Shown here: positions 9,149-18,265 of the stretch, piece after piece | How the letters are laid out: each line of letters starts with the position of its first letter | How positions within the stretch are numbered: the stretch's first letter is position 1 | Assembly: GCA_003979155.1 (NCBI GenBank) | Contig: RYWL01000006.1 | Location: 1 to 44,827 of the forward strand | Source of the DNA: Muribaculaceae bacterium | Lineage (GTDB): Bacteria; Bacteroidota; Bacteroidia; Bacteroidales; Muribaculaceae | Reading direction: 5' to 3' | Length of the DNA: 44,827 bases | Made by a program: the position numbers and the translations under genes | Notes under the pieces: model-generated | The model's database searches: none | Told to the model about the DNA's origin: nothing | Seen by the model: only the letters and a program-made list of their open reading frames with translations

Positions 9149-9156
9149 TACTTTTG
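9149..9156 (+). promoter_or_regulatory. -7 box upstream of rsfS
   Basis: TACTTTTG fits TAnnTTTG and lies 28 bases before the rsfS ATG. No clear -33 TTG at the standard distance. Confidence 0.5.
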
Positions 9157-9184
9157 CATATACGATTTAAAGTTAAATTTATTA

Positions 9185-9544
9185 ATGACATCAGATAAAG
9201 ACCTCAAGACTCTAATAATAGAAGGTATACATGAGCGCAAAGGCCATGGAGTGACAATCATCGACTTAAGCGATATTGAAACTGCCGCAGCCTCGCAATT
9301 CATCATAGCAGAGGGAAACAATCCCAATCAGACTGCCGCAATCGCCGAGAGTGTCGGCGAATATGTGCGCAAAAATTCGGGTGTAAAGCCTTATAACGTC
9401 GACGGCGAGAATACTGGCGACTGGGTTATAATGGACTACGGCCATACGTGGGTGCACATATTCCTGCCCGAAACCCGTGTGCGCTACAATCTGGAGGAGC
9501 TGTGGAGCGATGCACCGGTGTCGCATGTGGCAGACCTCGATTGA
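9185..9544 (+). CDS. rsfS: Ribosome silencing factor RsfS (Iojap family)
   Basis: A 119-residue protein of the RsfS/Iojap/DUF143 family, which binds ribosomal protein uL14 and blocks subunit joining when nutrients are short. The family signature is clear: TIIDLSDI near residue 20, ASQFIIAEGN, and the C-terminal WVIMDYGHTWVHIFLPETR with the diagnostic D-Y-G and VH-F segments. It precedes ftsH by 37 bases and probably shares its transcript. Confidence 0.95.
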   Translation: MTSDKDLKTLIIEGIHERKGHGVTIIDLSDIETAAASQFIIAEGNNPNQTAAIAESVGEYVRKNSGVKPYNVDGENTGDWVIMDYGHTWVHIFLPETRVRYNLEELWSDAPVSHVADLD

Positions 9545-9581
9545 GCAAACGGCCAATTTTAAGAAATAGAATTACAACGTT

Positions 9582-11681
9582 ATGCCTACTCCATTACCAA
9601 ATAATAACCGACCGTCGGACAAAAAGCCCAACACATTCAAATTCAATCTCTGGTGGATGTATCTGATTGTGCTGGTATTTCTGGCAGGTCTCTTCTACTT
9701 CGACCAGCAGACTGTGTCGAAAGAAGTTTCATATACCACATTCGAGCAATATGTAGAGCGGGACCACGGTATTGCCGATATAGTAGTCTTCACCGATAAG
9801 AAGCGAGTCGAAGGCCGTCTCACCGATTCGCTGGCGAACGTCTTGTTTCCGACGGTCGACCTCAATAATAAAGGCGCGCGCGCTACTGTCGAAGCCAATA
9901 TTCCCTCGGCCGATAAGCTGCAGGAACGGATAGAGTACTGGCGCTCAACAGGTGCTTTTACGGGCGATGTAGAGTATGAACAGTCGAGCCCGTATGCCGG
10001 CATCTTCTGGTCGCTGTTTCCTTTTATACTGCTTATAGGTTTCTGGATATTCCTTATGCGCCGCATGTCGGGAGGAGCCGGCGGCGGAGGAGGGGCCGGC
10101 GGCGGCATTTTCAGTGTCGGCAAGTCGAAAGCTATGCTTTTCGATAAAAACAATGCCAACAAAGTTACTTTCCGCGATGTTGCCGGTCTAAGCGAGGCAA
10201 AGACCGAAATAGAAGAGATTGTGGAATTTCTCCGCAACCCCGAACGATATACCAACCTTGGCGGTAAAATTCCTAAGGGCGCATTGCTTGTAGGCCCTCC
10301 TGGAACAGGTAAGACTCTGTTGGCCAAGGCCGTGGCCGGCGAGGCCGATGTGCCTTTTTTCTCAATGTCGGGCTCCGACTTTGTGGAGATGTTTGTCGGA
10401 GTCGGTGCTTCGCGAGTCCGCGACCTTTTCCGCCAGGCAAAAGAGAAGGCTCCCTGCATAGTGTTTATCGATGAGATTGATGCTGTTGGCCGCGCACGTG
10501 GCAAAAATGCCGGCATGGGAGCCAACGACGAACGCGAGAACACACTCAACCAGCTCCTTACCGAGATGGATGGATTTGGAACAAACAGTGGTGTCATAAT
10601 TCTTGCGGCCACTAACCGTGCCGATATTCTCGATAAGGCACTTATGCGCGCCGGCCGTTTCGATCGACAGATATATGTGGAGCTTCCCGACCTCCCCGAT
10701 CGTGTGGAGATTTTCAAGGTTCATCTCCGCAAAATCAAGACAGCCGAAAATCTCGATATCGAGATGCTCGCCCGTCAGACACCCGGCTTCTCCGGTGCCG
10801 ACATTGCCAATGTATGCAACGAGGCTGCTCTTATCGCAGCCCGTCACAACAAGACTTCGGTAAGCAAAGAAGATTTCAACGCTGCAGTCGATCGTGTTAT
10901 CGGCGGTCTTGAAAAACGCAACAAAATACTCACTGTCGACGAGAAAAAGTCTATAGCCGTTCATGAAGCCGGCCATGCCACTGTGTCGTGGCATTTGCGC
11001 TACGGCAATCCGCTTGTCAAGGTTACTATTGTTCCCCGTGGCAAGGCTCTCGGTGCAGCATGGTATATGCCAGAAGAGCGTCAGATTGTGCCTTCGCAGG
11101 TTCTGCTCGACGATATATGCTCGCTGCTCGGCGGACGTGCGGCCGAAGAACTTTTCCTCGGACATATTTCGACCGGTGCTGCCAACGACCTCGAGCGGGT
11201 CACCAAGCAGGCATATGCAATGGTGGTGTACTACGGTATGAGCGACCGTCTGCCCAACTTGAGCTACTACGACTCGACAGGGCAAAACAGCATGTTTACG
11301 AATCCTTACAGCAACGAGCGTGCCAAGATTATCGATGAGGAAGTATCACGCATCATTACAGAGCAGTATGAGCGTGCCAAGGCAATACTCACGGAGTATG
11401 CCAAGGGACACCATGAACTCGCCGACACGCTCATACGCCGCGAAGTGATATTTACAGAAGATGTAGAGCGAATTTTTGGCCCACGCCAGTGGGTGTCGCG
11501 CACCGAAGAGCTTTTCGGCTCTGGCAAGAAAGAGCGCTCAGGCATCTCCACCCCTCCTCCGATAGACGATGTCGAGGCTGAGGATATAACACCGGAGAAA
11601 CAGCCCGAAACGGAGTCGTCAAAACAGTTGTCTTCACAAAAAGACAGTGCTGAAACGCCTGAAAAAGACAATAAAGAATAA
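9582..11681 (+). CDS. ftsH: ATP-dependent zinc metalloprotease FtsH
   Basis: A 699-residue membrane-bound AAA protease that degrades damaged membrane and short-lived regulatory proteins. Two TM helices (about residues 25-45 and 140-160) flank a periplasmic domain. A glycine-rich linker (about 165-180) follows. Walker A is GPPGTGKT at 238-245, Walker B is [12 protein letters not shown], the second region of homology is [22 protein letters not shown], and the zinc site is HEAGH at 461-465. The last 60 residues are an acidic, proline-rich tail typical of Bacteroidota FtsH. A strong terminator follows the stop. Confidence 0.97.
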   Translation: MPTPLPNNNRPSDKKPNTFKFNLWWMYLIVLVFLAGLFYFDQQTVSKEVSYTTFEQYVERDHGIADIVVFTDKKRVEGRLTDSLANVLFPTVDLNNKGARATVEANIPSADKLQERIEYWRSTGAFTGDVEYEQSSPYAGIFWSLFPFILLIGFWIFLMRRMSGGAGGGGGAGGGIFSVGKSKAMLFDKNNANKVTFRDVAGLSEAKTEIEEIVEFLRNPERYTNLGGKIPKGALLVGPPGTGKTLLAKAVAGEADVPFFSMSGSDFVEMFVGVGASRVRDLFRQAKEKAPCIVFIDEIDAVGRARGKNAGMGANDERENTLNQLLTEMDGFGTNSGVIILAATNRADILDKALMRAGRFDRQIYVELPDLPDRVEIFKVHLRKIKTAENLDIEMLARQTPGFSGADIANVCNEAALIAARHNKTSVSKEDFNAAVDRVIGGLEKRNKILTVDEKKSIAVHEAGHATVSWHLRYGNPLVKVTIVPRGKALGAAWYMPEERQIVPSQVLLDDICSLLGGRAAEELFLGHISTGAANDLERVTKQAYAMVVYYGMSDRLPNLSYYDSTGQNSMFTNPYSNERAKIIDEEVSRIITEQYERAKAILTEYAKGHHELADTLIRREVIFTEDVERIFGPRQWVSRTEELFGSGKKERSGISTPPPIDDVEAEDITPEKQPETESSKQLSSQKDSAETPEKDNKE

Positions 11682-11689
11682 ATTATCGC

Positions 11690-11724
11690 AGCCGTCGGGA
11701 AAATGTTTCCGACGGCTGTTTTTT
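11690..11724 (+). terminator. Rho-independent terminator after ftsH
   Basis: AGCCGTCGG (11690-11698) pairs with CCGACGGCT (11709-11717), then GTTTTTTC. It lies across the upstream part of the glycerate kinase open frame and therefore argues for the later start of that gene. Confidence 0.9.
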
Positions 11725-11735
11725 CTTCGCGAAGT

Positions 11736-12884
11736 ATGAGAATTATTGCTGCGCTCGATTCTTTCAAGGGTTCGTTGACTTCCCGGGAAGCTGGCGAGGC
11801 TTGTCGCTCAGGAATAGAAAGCGTCTTGCCCGATGCTGATGTGAAAGTAGTCTCAGTAGCCGATGGGGGAGAAGGTACTGTCGAAGCTCTTACTGCGGCC
11901 ATGAACGGATATTTTGTATCATGCCGGGTAAAGGGGCCGCTCGGTGAGCCTGTAGATGCCGTCTATGGCGTCTCTGCCGACGGCAAAACAGCCGTAATGG
12001 AGATGTCGCAGGCAAGCGGCATCACATTAATTCCCGAATCTGCAAGGAATCCGTTGAAAACTGATACTATCGGCACAGGTCAGATGCTCGCCGATGCTGT
12101 TGCGCGTGGATGTGTGAAAATAATTATTGGCATTGGCGGTAGTGCCACAGTCGACGGCGGCATCGGTATGATGTCGGCTCTCGGTGTACGTTTTCTTGAT
12201 GACTGTGGGCAAGATGTGGTGCCGTGCGGAGCTGCTCTGGGCTCTATTTCATCTATTGATGCAGGGGCATTCGACAAGATGCGGCGCTCATGCAGTATCT
12301 GCATAGCCTGCGATGTCAACAATCCCCTGACGGGCGCCAATGGTGCCGCGCGTGTTTTTGGACCGCAGAAGGGTGCAAGCAATGTCATGATCGGAGAACT
12401 CGAAAAAGGCATGTGCAGCTATGCTCACCTGCTCAACGATTATGCCGGACGCGATGTTGCCTCAGAGCCCGGAGCCGGAGCTGCAGGAGGCCTCGGTGCG
12501 GCGTTGATGGCATTTTTTGATGCAAAGCTGTTGCCGGGCGGGAAACTCATGCTTGACACAATCGGTTTCGATAATATTGTTGCCGGTGCCGACTTGATTA
12601 TTACCGGCGAGGGGTGCCTCGACCGACAGACTCTTATGGGCAAAATCCCATTTGAAATTCTACAGGCCGGGTTGAGCTGCAAGATTCCGGTGGTGGCGGT
12701 CGGCGGTTGCGTTGAGAACTGCGATGAGCTCCTTCGTGCCGGCTTTGCATGTGTCAGGGCTGCGAAACCCGACGAAATGCCTCTTGCCGAAGCAATGCTT
12801 CCGGAGAGGGCAAAAAATAATCTGGCGCGGACATGCGCCATGTTGATGCGGAGTAAGGCGGTCAGCTCTGCGAGCAGCAGATAG
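11736..12884 (+). CDS. Glycerate kinase (GarK/GlxK type)
   Basis: A 382-residue kinase of the bacterial glycerate kinase type 1 (GarK/GlxK) family, converting D-glycerate with ATP to phosphoglycerate. Visible are MRIIAALDSFKGSLTS at the start, the ADGGEGT motif, GIGGSATVDGGIGM and ITGEGCLD near residue 290. The ATG at 11736 is preferred because the upstream frame contains the ftsH terminator. The last 23 bases overlap the 3' end of the convergent FAD gene, so the two transcripts must run into each other. Confidence 0.92.
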   Translation: MRIIAALDSFKGSLTSREAGEACRSGIESVLPDADVKVVSVADGGEGTVEALTAAMNGYFVSCRVKGPLGEPVDAVYGVSADGKTAVMEMSQASGITLIPESARNPLKTDTIGTGQMLADAVARGCVKIIIGIGGSATVDGGIGMMSALGVRFLDDCGQDVVPCGAALGSISSIDAGAFDKMRRSCSICIACDVNNPLTGANGAARVFGPQKGASNVMIGELEKGMCSYAHLLNDYAGRDVASEPGAGAAGGLGAALMAFFDAKLLPGGKLMLDTIGFDNIVAGADLIITGEGCLDRQTLMGKIPFEILQAGLSCKIPVVAVGGCVENCDELLRAGFACVRAAKPDEMPLAEAMLPERAKNNLARTCAMLMRSKAVSSASSR

Positions 12885-14448
12885 TTGTGGCGAGTGCTCT
12901 TGCCGACATAATTCCGTCGATAGCCGCCGATACTATGCCGCCAGCGTAGCCTGCGCCTTCGCCGCAGGGGTAAAGGCCGGGAATATCCACATGGGTGAGA
13001 GTTTCTGTGCTTCGCGGTATGCGGACGGGCGACGATGTGCGTGTTTCGTCACCGATAAGCACTGCTTCGTTGGTAAGGAAGCCACGTTGTTTCTGTCCGA
13101 AGACTTTGAACCCCTCCTGTAGACGACGTGCAATGCCTTTCGGCAGCAGTTGGTCGATACGGGCCGATAATAGTCCCGGAGGATATGACGAGCGCGGCAG
13201 CGAAAGCGATTGCTTGCCCTGGGTAAAATCGAGCATGCGCTGTGCCGGTGCCTGCTGTGTGTGGCCTGAAGCCTCAAAGAAGCGTTGTTCGATTTCTTCT
13301 TGAAAGCGCATCATTTTAAGCGCATTGTCTACTCCGTCTGTGTCGGGTATGTCTTCCGGCAGAACTTCAACCACCATTCCTGAGTTGGCCCAGCGTGTGC
13401 CTCGGTTGGCTGGTGACATGCCATTGACCACCAGCTGGCCAGGAGCACTTGCGGCAGGAATGATGTAGCCGCCCGGACACATACAGAACGAGTATACTGC
13501 GCGGTCGTCGACTCTTGTGAGCATGCTGTACTCGGCGGCCGGCAGGTATTTGCCTCTTCCTTCTGCGTTGTGATATTGTATGCAGTCTATGAGTTGCTGC
13601 GGATGTTCGAGCCTGACTCCGACGGCAATTCCTTTGGGCTGAAGCGATACACCGGACTTGTTGAGAAAATGATAGACATCGCGGGCCGAATGGCCTGTGG
13701 CAAGAATTACCGGGCCGTTCCATTCTGTGCCGGATGTATCGGCAACACCTTTCACTATGCGGTTGTCGCCGTCGTTGGAAAACATAAGAGATGTTACCCG
13801 TGTATTGAAGTGCACTTCACCACCGGAGGCTATTATTGTCTCTCTCATGGCTTTTATCACCGCCGGCAGCCGGTCGGTGCCAATGTGAGGATGTGCGTCG
13901 ACCAGTATTTCGGCTTGCGCTCCATGCTGATGAAATGTGCGGAGCACACTTTCGACAGGGCCACGCTTTTTGCTTCGGGTATAAAGTTTTCCGTCGGAGT
14001 AAGCACCGGCGCCGCCTTCGCCAAAGCAATAATTGGAGTTGGGGTTCACCACACCGGTACGGTTGATTGCAACCATATCGGCGCGTCGGCTGTCGACATC
14101 TTTTCCTCGTTCGAGAATTATCGGACGTACACCGAGCAAAATAAGTTCAAGTGCTGCGAAAAGTCCTGCCGGGCCGGCACCTACTATGATTGCCTGTGGT
14201 TTGTCGGCCACAGACGGATATACAGTGGGGATAAATTCAACTGCAGTCTTGTCGATAGAGTCGATATGGACAACGACTGTGAGATTTACGTATACCTGCC
14301 GTTGTCGGGCATCTATCGAGCGGCGTGTGATATCAGTCCGTTTTACACGGCGGGCATCTAAGCGAAGGCTTTTGGCACATTCTTTGGCAAGCAAATCGGG
14401 AGTCGCCGCAATTTTGGGTATAACTCGGAGTGTGACTGTCTCGGTCAT
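12862..14448 (-). CDS. FAD-dependent oxidoreductase of unknown substrate
   Basis: A 528-residue flavoprotein of the widespread 'NAD(FAD)-utilizing dehydrogenase' group. After an N-terminal domain of about 85 residues resembling an RNA-binding or ferredoxin-like fold, the dinucleotide site IVGAGPAGLFAALEL appears, followed by an E-R-G-K segment (ILERGKDVDSR), FGEGGAGAYSDGKL and a C-terminal FAD motif GLYPCGEGAGYAGGIVSAAIDG. These features fit the aminoacetone oxidase-like/HI0933-related family. No substrate can be named. It lies 33 bases behind L-serine ammonia-lyase, so it may be the last gene of that unit. Confidence 0.85.
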   Translation of the reverse strand: MTETVTLRVIPKIAATPDLLAKECAKSLRLDARRVKRTDITRRSIDARQRQVYVNLTVVVHIDSIDKTAVEFIPTVYPSVADKPQAIIVGAGPAGLFAALELILLGVRPIILERGKDVDSRRADMVAINRTGVVNPNSNYCFGEGGAGAYSDGKLYTRSKKRGPVESVLRTFHQHGAQAEILVDAHPHIGTDRLPAVIKAMRETIIASGGEVHFNTRVTSLMFSNDGDNRIVKGVADTSGTEWNGPVILATGHSARDVYHFLNKSGVSLQPKGIAVGVRLEHPQQLIDCIQYHNAEGRGKYLPAAEYSMLTRVDDRAVYSFCMCPGGYIIPAASAPGQLVVNGMSPANRGTRWANSGMVVEVLPEDIPDTDGVDNALKMMRFQEEIEQRFFEASGHTQQAPAQRMLDFTQGKQSLSLPRSSYPPGLLSARIDQLLPKGIARRLQEGFKVFGQKQRGFLTNEAVLIGDETRTSSPVRIPRSTETLTHVDIPGLYPCGEGAGYAGGIVSAAIDGIMSARALATTICCSQS

Positions 14449-14481
14449 TGGTGTTTTTTACCTTTGTCGCTTACAATAATA

Positions 14482-15681
14482 TTATTTGATTACAGCAAGG
14501 CCACCGAGTGCGGTCTCTTTATACAGCGAGGGAATGTCGTGTCCGGTCTGTTTCATCACCTCGACGATTCGGTCGAAATCGACAGAGTGTCGGCCGTCGG
14601 AGAATGCCGCATAGAGGTTTGCATCGAGCGCGCGAGCCGCCGCATAGGCGTTGCGTTCGATACACGGAATCTGAACGAGTCCGCACACCGGGTCGCAGGT
14701 GAGGCCTAAGTGGTGTTCGAGTCCCATCTCGGCAGAGTATTCAATCTGAGCGACAGTGCCGCCGAACAGTTGAGAGGCAGCTGCCGCAGCCATGGCGCAT
14801 GCAACGCCAACCTCGCCCTGACATCCAACTTCGGCTCCCGATACAGAAGCATTGGTCTTTACCACGTTGCCGAAAAGACCGGCCGTGGCAAGGGCACGCA
14901 GTATGCGTTTTTCGCTGAACCCTTTGGATTTATGCAGATGATAGAGCACCGCCGGAACAATGCCGCATGAGCCGCAAGTTGGCGCTGTTACGATAAGTCC
15001 GCCCGATGCGTTTTCTTCCGACACAGCCAAAGCGTAGGCATATACCAGTCCGCGACTTTTAAGAGATTGGTTATATCCCTCTGCATGAACGTAATAGCTC
15101 ACGGCTTTGCGGCGCACGCCAAGTCCGCCGGGGAGAACGCCTTCGGCCTCGATGCCGCGTTGCACGGCTTCTTTCATCACTTTCCATACTTCGGCGAGAT
15201 AGTCCCATATGTCGGAGTCTTCATAGCGGTCGACATACTCCCAGTAGCTTGTGCCTTCTGTCTGGCATTGCGCCTGTATGTCCTTGATTTTTGAAAGCGG
15301 GTAAATCGAAGGGCCCGAAGTGCGCACCGAACCTTCTTCGACAATGTCGCCACCGCCTATCGAATATACCGTCCATGAGTCGATGCATTTGCCATCGGCA
15401 TCGAAGGCCTCGAATTTCATGCCGTTGGTGTGGAACGGAAGCACTGTTTCGGGCTTCCATACTATTTCTGCCGGAGCTACGGGGGTGAGCACTCTCAGTA
15501 TTGCCTGGTCGGTGAGGTGCCCTTTGCCGGTGGCAGCCAGTGCGCCGTATAAAGTAGTCACATAGCGTTTTGCCGAACTCGCTGTGCGCTCGGCGAATAT
15601 AGTTGCAGCCTTTTTGGGCCCCATGGTGTGAGAGCTCGAGGGTCCGTTTCCTATTTTGTAGATTTGGCGGATTGATTCCAT
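14482..15681 (-). CDS. sdaA: L-serine ammonia-lyase, iron-sulfur type
   Basis: A 399-residue single-chain L-serine dehydratase that converts L-serine to pyruvate and ammonia using a 4Fe-4S cluster. The beta domain is first, beginning with IYKIGNGPSSSHTMGP (about residues 6-21), and the alpha domain follows with TAPTCGSCGIVP and CDPVCGLVQIPC, which carry cluster cysteines. The oxygen-labile cluster fits an anaerobe. It lies between the Ntn hydrolase (65 bases upstream) and the FAD protein (33 bases downstream), all on the same strand. Confidence 0.95.
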   Translation of the reverse strand: MESIRQIYKIGNGPSSSHTMGPKKAATIFAERTASSAKRYVTTLYGALAATGKGHLTDQAILRVLTPVAPAEIVWKPETVLPFHTNGMKFEAFDADGKCIDSWTVYSIGGGDIVEEGSVRTSGPSIYPLSKIKDIQAQCQTEGTSYWEYVDRYEDSDIWDYLAEVWKVMKEAVQRGIEAEGVLPGGLGVRRKAVSYYVHAEGYNQSLKSRGLVYAYALAVSEENASGGLIVTAPTCGSCGIVPAVLYHLHKSKGFSEKRILRALATAGLFGNVVKTNASVSGAEVGCQGEVGVACAMAAAAASQLFGGTVAQIEYSAEMGLEHHLGLTCDPVCGLVQIPCIERNAYAAARALDANLYAAFSDGRHSVDFDRIVEVMKQTGHDIPSLYKETALGGLAVIK

Positions 15682-15746
15682 AGCAGAGGTTTTATTTACA
15701 GACGCAGCCCGGAACAGACTTTATCCTGATTTGTTGAGAGTGTAGC

Positions 15747-16826
15747 TTATTGCACACGGAGTTTTGCTCCGGCAGCATATTTTTCGAGAGATATTCTGTA
15801 CTGTTCGTCGCTGATGGCTCTTACTGCATCGAGATTGACATAGCGAGAGCCGCTGCCGCGATAGATGGGGAAGACCTCGAGCATGCGCACCGAGGCGTCG
15901 AGTCCGGCAGGGCTGTAAGCTCCCGAATCGGCGTTAGGACCGGCTTCTTCCGGAATTGATGTGAGTGTCACCGGAACGACATGGGAGCAGGGAGGATAAC
16001 CGAGGTTGGCCCACATTATCATGTTGGAGATATTCTCGCCGGGCTTGATACCTTCGATTGCGATAGACGCTGTCGACGAGTGGCGGGGAATAAAATCCTG
16101 ATCTATTGTCCACGACTCGCTGCTGTCTGCTCCGTTGAAGCCCGTCACCGAGTTATAGAACGAGCGGCTCAGGCCTTCGGTAAGCGATGCCGGGGTTATC
16201 GAGCGAGAGCCGAGCTGAGTGTCGAGCAAATCTTCTACGTTTTTATGGCGTATATATCCCATGCCTTCGTTGGGAATGCCGCTGTAGGCGTAGTTGGTGC
16301 GTATGAGTATGCCGTTTGCAGCGTCTTTGAGATCGAATCGCTCATAGTTGTAGTCGTCGGTCTCGAAGTATGCGCCATTGCCCTCGGCATCGATAACGCC
16401 AAAGTTTGTGCGAACCCCCATAGGGCGCGGAAGTTGTTTGAGAAGCCTCTCGAAGTCGTCGACAGTGCGGCAAGAGGCAAGAGCCATGCTCATCACGACG
16501 CCTTCGCGGTCGATCCAGTCGGGCTCGTTGGCAGGCAGATTGTATGCCACAGTGTTCATTATTGCGAATCCGGCATCGTTCATGCCCATCCATGCTTCGT
16601 CGAGATTTAACTCGTCGGCACCGTTGAAGAGGCCTACAAAGCCGATTTTACCGGGTTGCTCCACGCGGTAAAGGAAGTTGTTTGAGGCACTGGTGTCGCG
16701 GTGTTTCCATAATATAGGCCGTCCGTCTGCGGTTGCCGACGCGGCTACGATAGCCGATGTGCAGGCTTCGGAGAGTTGTGCGCAGAGTACACAGGCTAAA
16801 GAGAGGATGAGGAACCGGAGTTTCAT
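15747..16826 (-). CDS. Exported Ntn-type linear amide hydrolase (C45/C69-like)
   Basis: A 359-residue secreted hydrolase. Residues 1-21 are a signal peptide ending in SEA, and cleavage would leave C22 (CTSAIV) as the N-terminal residue, which is the nucleophile in Ntn amidases such as bile-salt hydrolase, acyltransferase C45 and dipeptidase C69 families. The segment DGRPILWKHRD corresponds to the conserved G-R-N-x-D region after the nucleophile. Thus maturation by signal peptidase may itself create the active site. The substrate is unknown: an N-acyl amino acid, peptide or bile salt is possible. Its ATG overlaps the queA stop by 4 bases. Confidence 0.8.
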   Translation of the reverse strand: MKLRFLILSLACVLCAQLSEACTSAIVAASATADGRPILWKHRDTSASNNFLYRVEQPGKIGFVGLFNGADELNLDEAWMGMNDAGFAIMNTVAYNLPANEPDWIDREGVVMSMALASCRTVDDFERLLKQLPRPMGVRTNFGVIDAEGNGAYFETDDYNYERFDLKDAANGILIRTNYAYSGIPNEGMGYIRHKNVEDLLDTQLGSRSITPASLTEGLSRSFYNSVTGFNGADSSESWTIDQDFIPRHSSTASIAIEGIKPGENISNMIMWANLGYPPCSHVVPVTLTSIPEEAGPNADSGAYSPAGLDASVRMLEVFPIYRGSGSRYVNLDAVRAISDEQYRISLEKYAAGAKLRVQ

Positions 16827-18058
16827 GATTTCTGATGTTTATAGAAAAGGCATGCGTCGCCGTAGCTGAGGAAGCGGTATCCGTTGTCAAGCGCATGTGT
16901 GTATATTCTTTGCCATTCGTCGCCTACGAAGGCCGATACGAGCAGTAACAGAGTGGATTGCGGCTGGTGAAAATTCGTAATCATCGCATCGACTATACGG
17001 TAGTCATAGCCCGGAGCTATTATGATACGGGTGCGGCCGACGAGCATGGCGTCGCCGGTGGTATCGAGATATTTTACTATCTCTGCGAGGGCTTCGGAGG
17101 CTGAGAGCTTGCCTTCGCTGCTTTCGTAGGGAGCCCATTGCGGCAATTCGCCGTTCCATTTACCCTTGGATATAAGGCATCCGATGTGGTAGAGGCTTTC
17201 GAGAGTACGGACCGACGTTGTGCCAACTGCAACAACCGGTCGCACCTCCACTGTGGCGCTTAATTCGGCGATGAACTCGCGGCTTACGGCGATGAACTCG
17301 CTGTGCATGTCGTGGTCGCCGATTTCATCGCTTTTTACAGGACGGAAAGTGCCAGCTCCAACGTGGAGCGTGACTTCGCGGCGTTCGATGCCGACACGAT
17401 CAATTTCGTGGAGCAGGTCATCTGTAAAATGAAGCCCGGCTGTGGGGGCGGCTACAGAACCGTCGATGTGGCTGTATACAGTCTGATAATCGTTGCGGTC
17501 GCTGGCTTCCGATTTGCGGTTGAGATATGGAGGGATTGGAATCTCGCCGATAGCCGAGATAATCTCGGAGAAACTGAGTGAAGGGTTGTCCCACCGGAAT
17601 ACAATAGCCTGCGATTTGTCGGCGGCCATGGGCTCCGGCAAGCGTTCGGCTGTGAGGCATGTTGTGCCGTTGCTTGTGACAATATCCATTGCGAGCCTGC
17701 CTTCTTTCCATTTTTTCGAATTGCCCACAAGACACTGCCACGCGCACTCGCCACGCGCGCCGAATGCCTGTTCGTAGTCGGCAGGCGATTTGGGCTCGAG
17801 GCAGAAAATTTCGATAGCCGCGCCCGTCGATTTTGCAAAACGCAGGCGAGCGTTGATTACGCGAGTGTTGTTGTATACCAGCATTGCATTTGCCGGCAAG
17901 AGTGAGGGCAGTTCTCTGAATATATGGTCACTGATTTCCTTGTCGCGGTACATGAGCAATCTGCAAGCGTCGCGTTCCTGCAACGGATGCTTGGCTATGC
18001 GCTCATCGGGTAGTGGATAATTATATTGTTCAATTCGTATAGCTCGAGGATTTTGCAT
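16823..18058 (-). CDS. queA: S-adenosylmethionine:tRNA ribosyltransferase-isomerase QueA
   Basis: A 411-residue QueA, which transfers and rearranges the ribosyl part of SAM onto preQ1 in tRNA during queuosine synthesis. Family motifs: YPLPDERIAKHPLQERD near the start, VYNNTRVINARL, HIDGSVAAPTAGLHFT and the C-terminal ITNFHQPQSTLLLLVSAF. The ATG at 18058 is chosen, because an upstream ATG at 18079 would lie inside the -7 box. An unusual insertion is not apparent; the length is slightly above the usual 340-360 residues, as often in Bacteroidota. It is translationally coupled to the amide hydrolase. Confidence 0.96.
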   Translation of the reverse strand: MQNPRAIRIEQYNYPLPDERIAKHPLQERDACRLLMYRDKEISDHIFRELPSLLPANAMLVYNNTRVINARLRFAKSTGAAIEIFCLEPKSPADYEQAFGARGECAWQCLVGNSKKWKEGRLAMDIVTSNGTTCLTAERLPEPMAADKSQAIVFRWDNPSLSFSEIISAIGEIPIPPYLNRKSEASDRNDYQTVYSHIDGSVAAPTAGLHFTDDLLHEIDRVGIERREVTLHVGAGTFRPVKSDEIGDHDMHSEFIAVSREFIAELSATVEVRPVVAVGTTSVRTLESLYHIGCLISKGKWNGELPQWAPYESSEGKLSASEALAEIVKYLDTTGDAMLVGRTRIIIAPGYDYRIVDAMITNFHQPQSTLLLLVSAFVGDEWQRIYTHALDNGYRFLSYGDACLFYKHQKS

Positions 18059-18076
18059 AATCCGTAGATTTTTATA

Positions 18077-18084
18077 CAAAAGTA
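18077..18084 (-). promoter_or_regulatory. -7 box upstream of queA
   Basis: TACTTTTG on the minus strand, ending 18 bases before the ATG at 18058. It overlaps the alternative upstream ATG and so supports the shorter protein. Confidence 0.5.
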
Positions 18085-18215
18085 CAACAAAATTCCGGAA
18101 TATGGAATAACGAATGTCTCACACTCCATTTTTGTAAAATCATTTTGTCGGACGCAGTGTATCGAGTCCCTACATTTGAAGACATTGTGCTGTAGTGGGT
18201 GAGGCTGCAGCCAAT

Positions 18216-18245
18216 AAAAAAAGCCACCGGAGGGTGGCTTTTTTT
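18216..18245. terminator. Bidirectional hairpin terminator after gpmI
   Basis: AAAAAAAGCCACC (18216-18228) pairs perfectly with GGTGGCTTTTTTT (18233-18245) around a 4-base loop. A T-run follows the stem in both directions. It ends gpmI on the minus strand. Confidence 0.9.
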
Positions 18246-18265
18246 ATAAGATGTGATTGTGTGGA

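Noticed and set aside
9695..10717. A 340-codon open frame opposite ftsH
   Set aside because: It is the antisense shadow of a highly conserved gene; composition is serine/arginine-rich and has no motif.
10362..11285. A second long antisense frame under ftsH
   Set aside because: Same reason; ftsH on the plus strand has full domain support.
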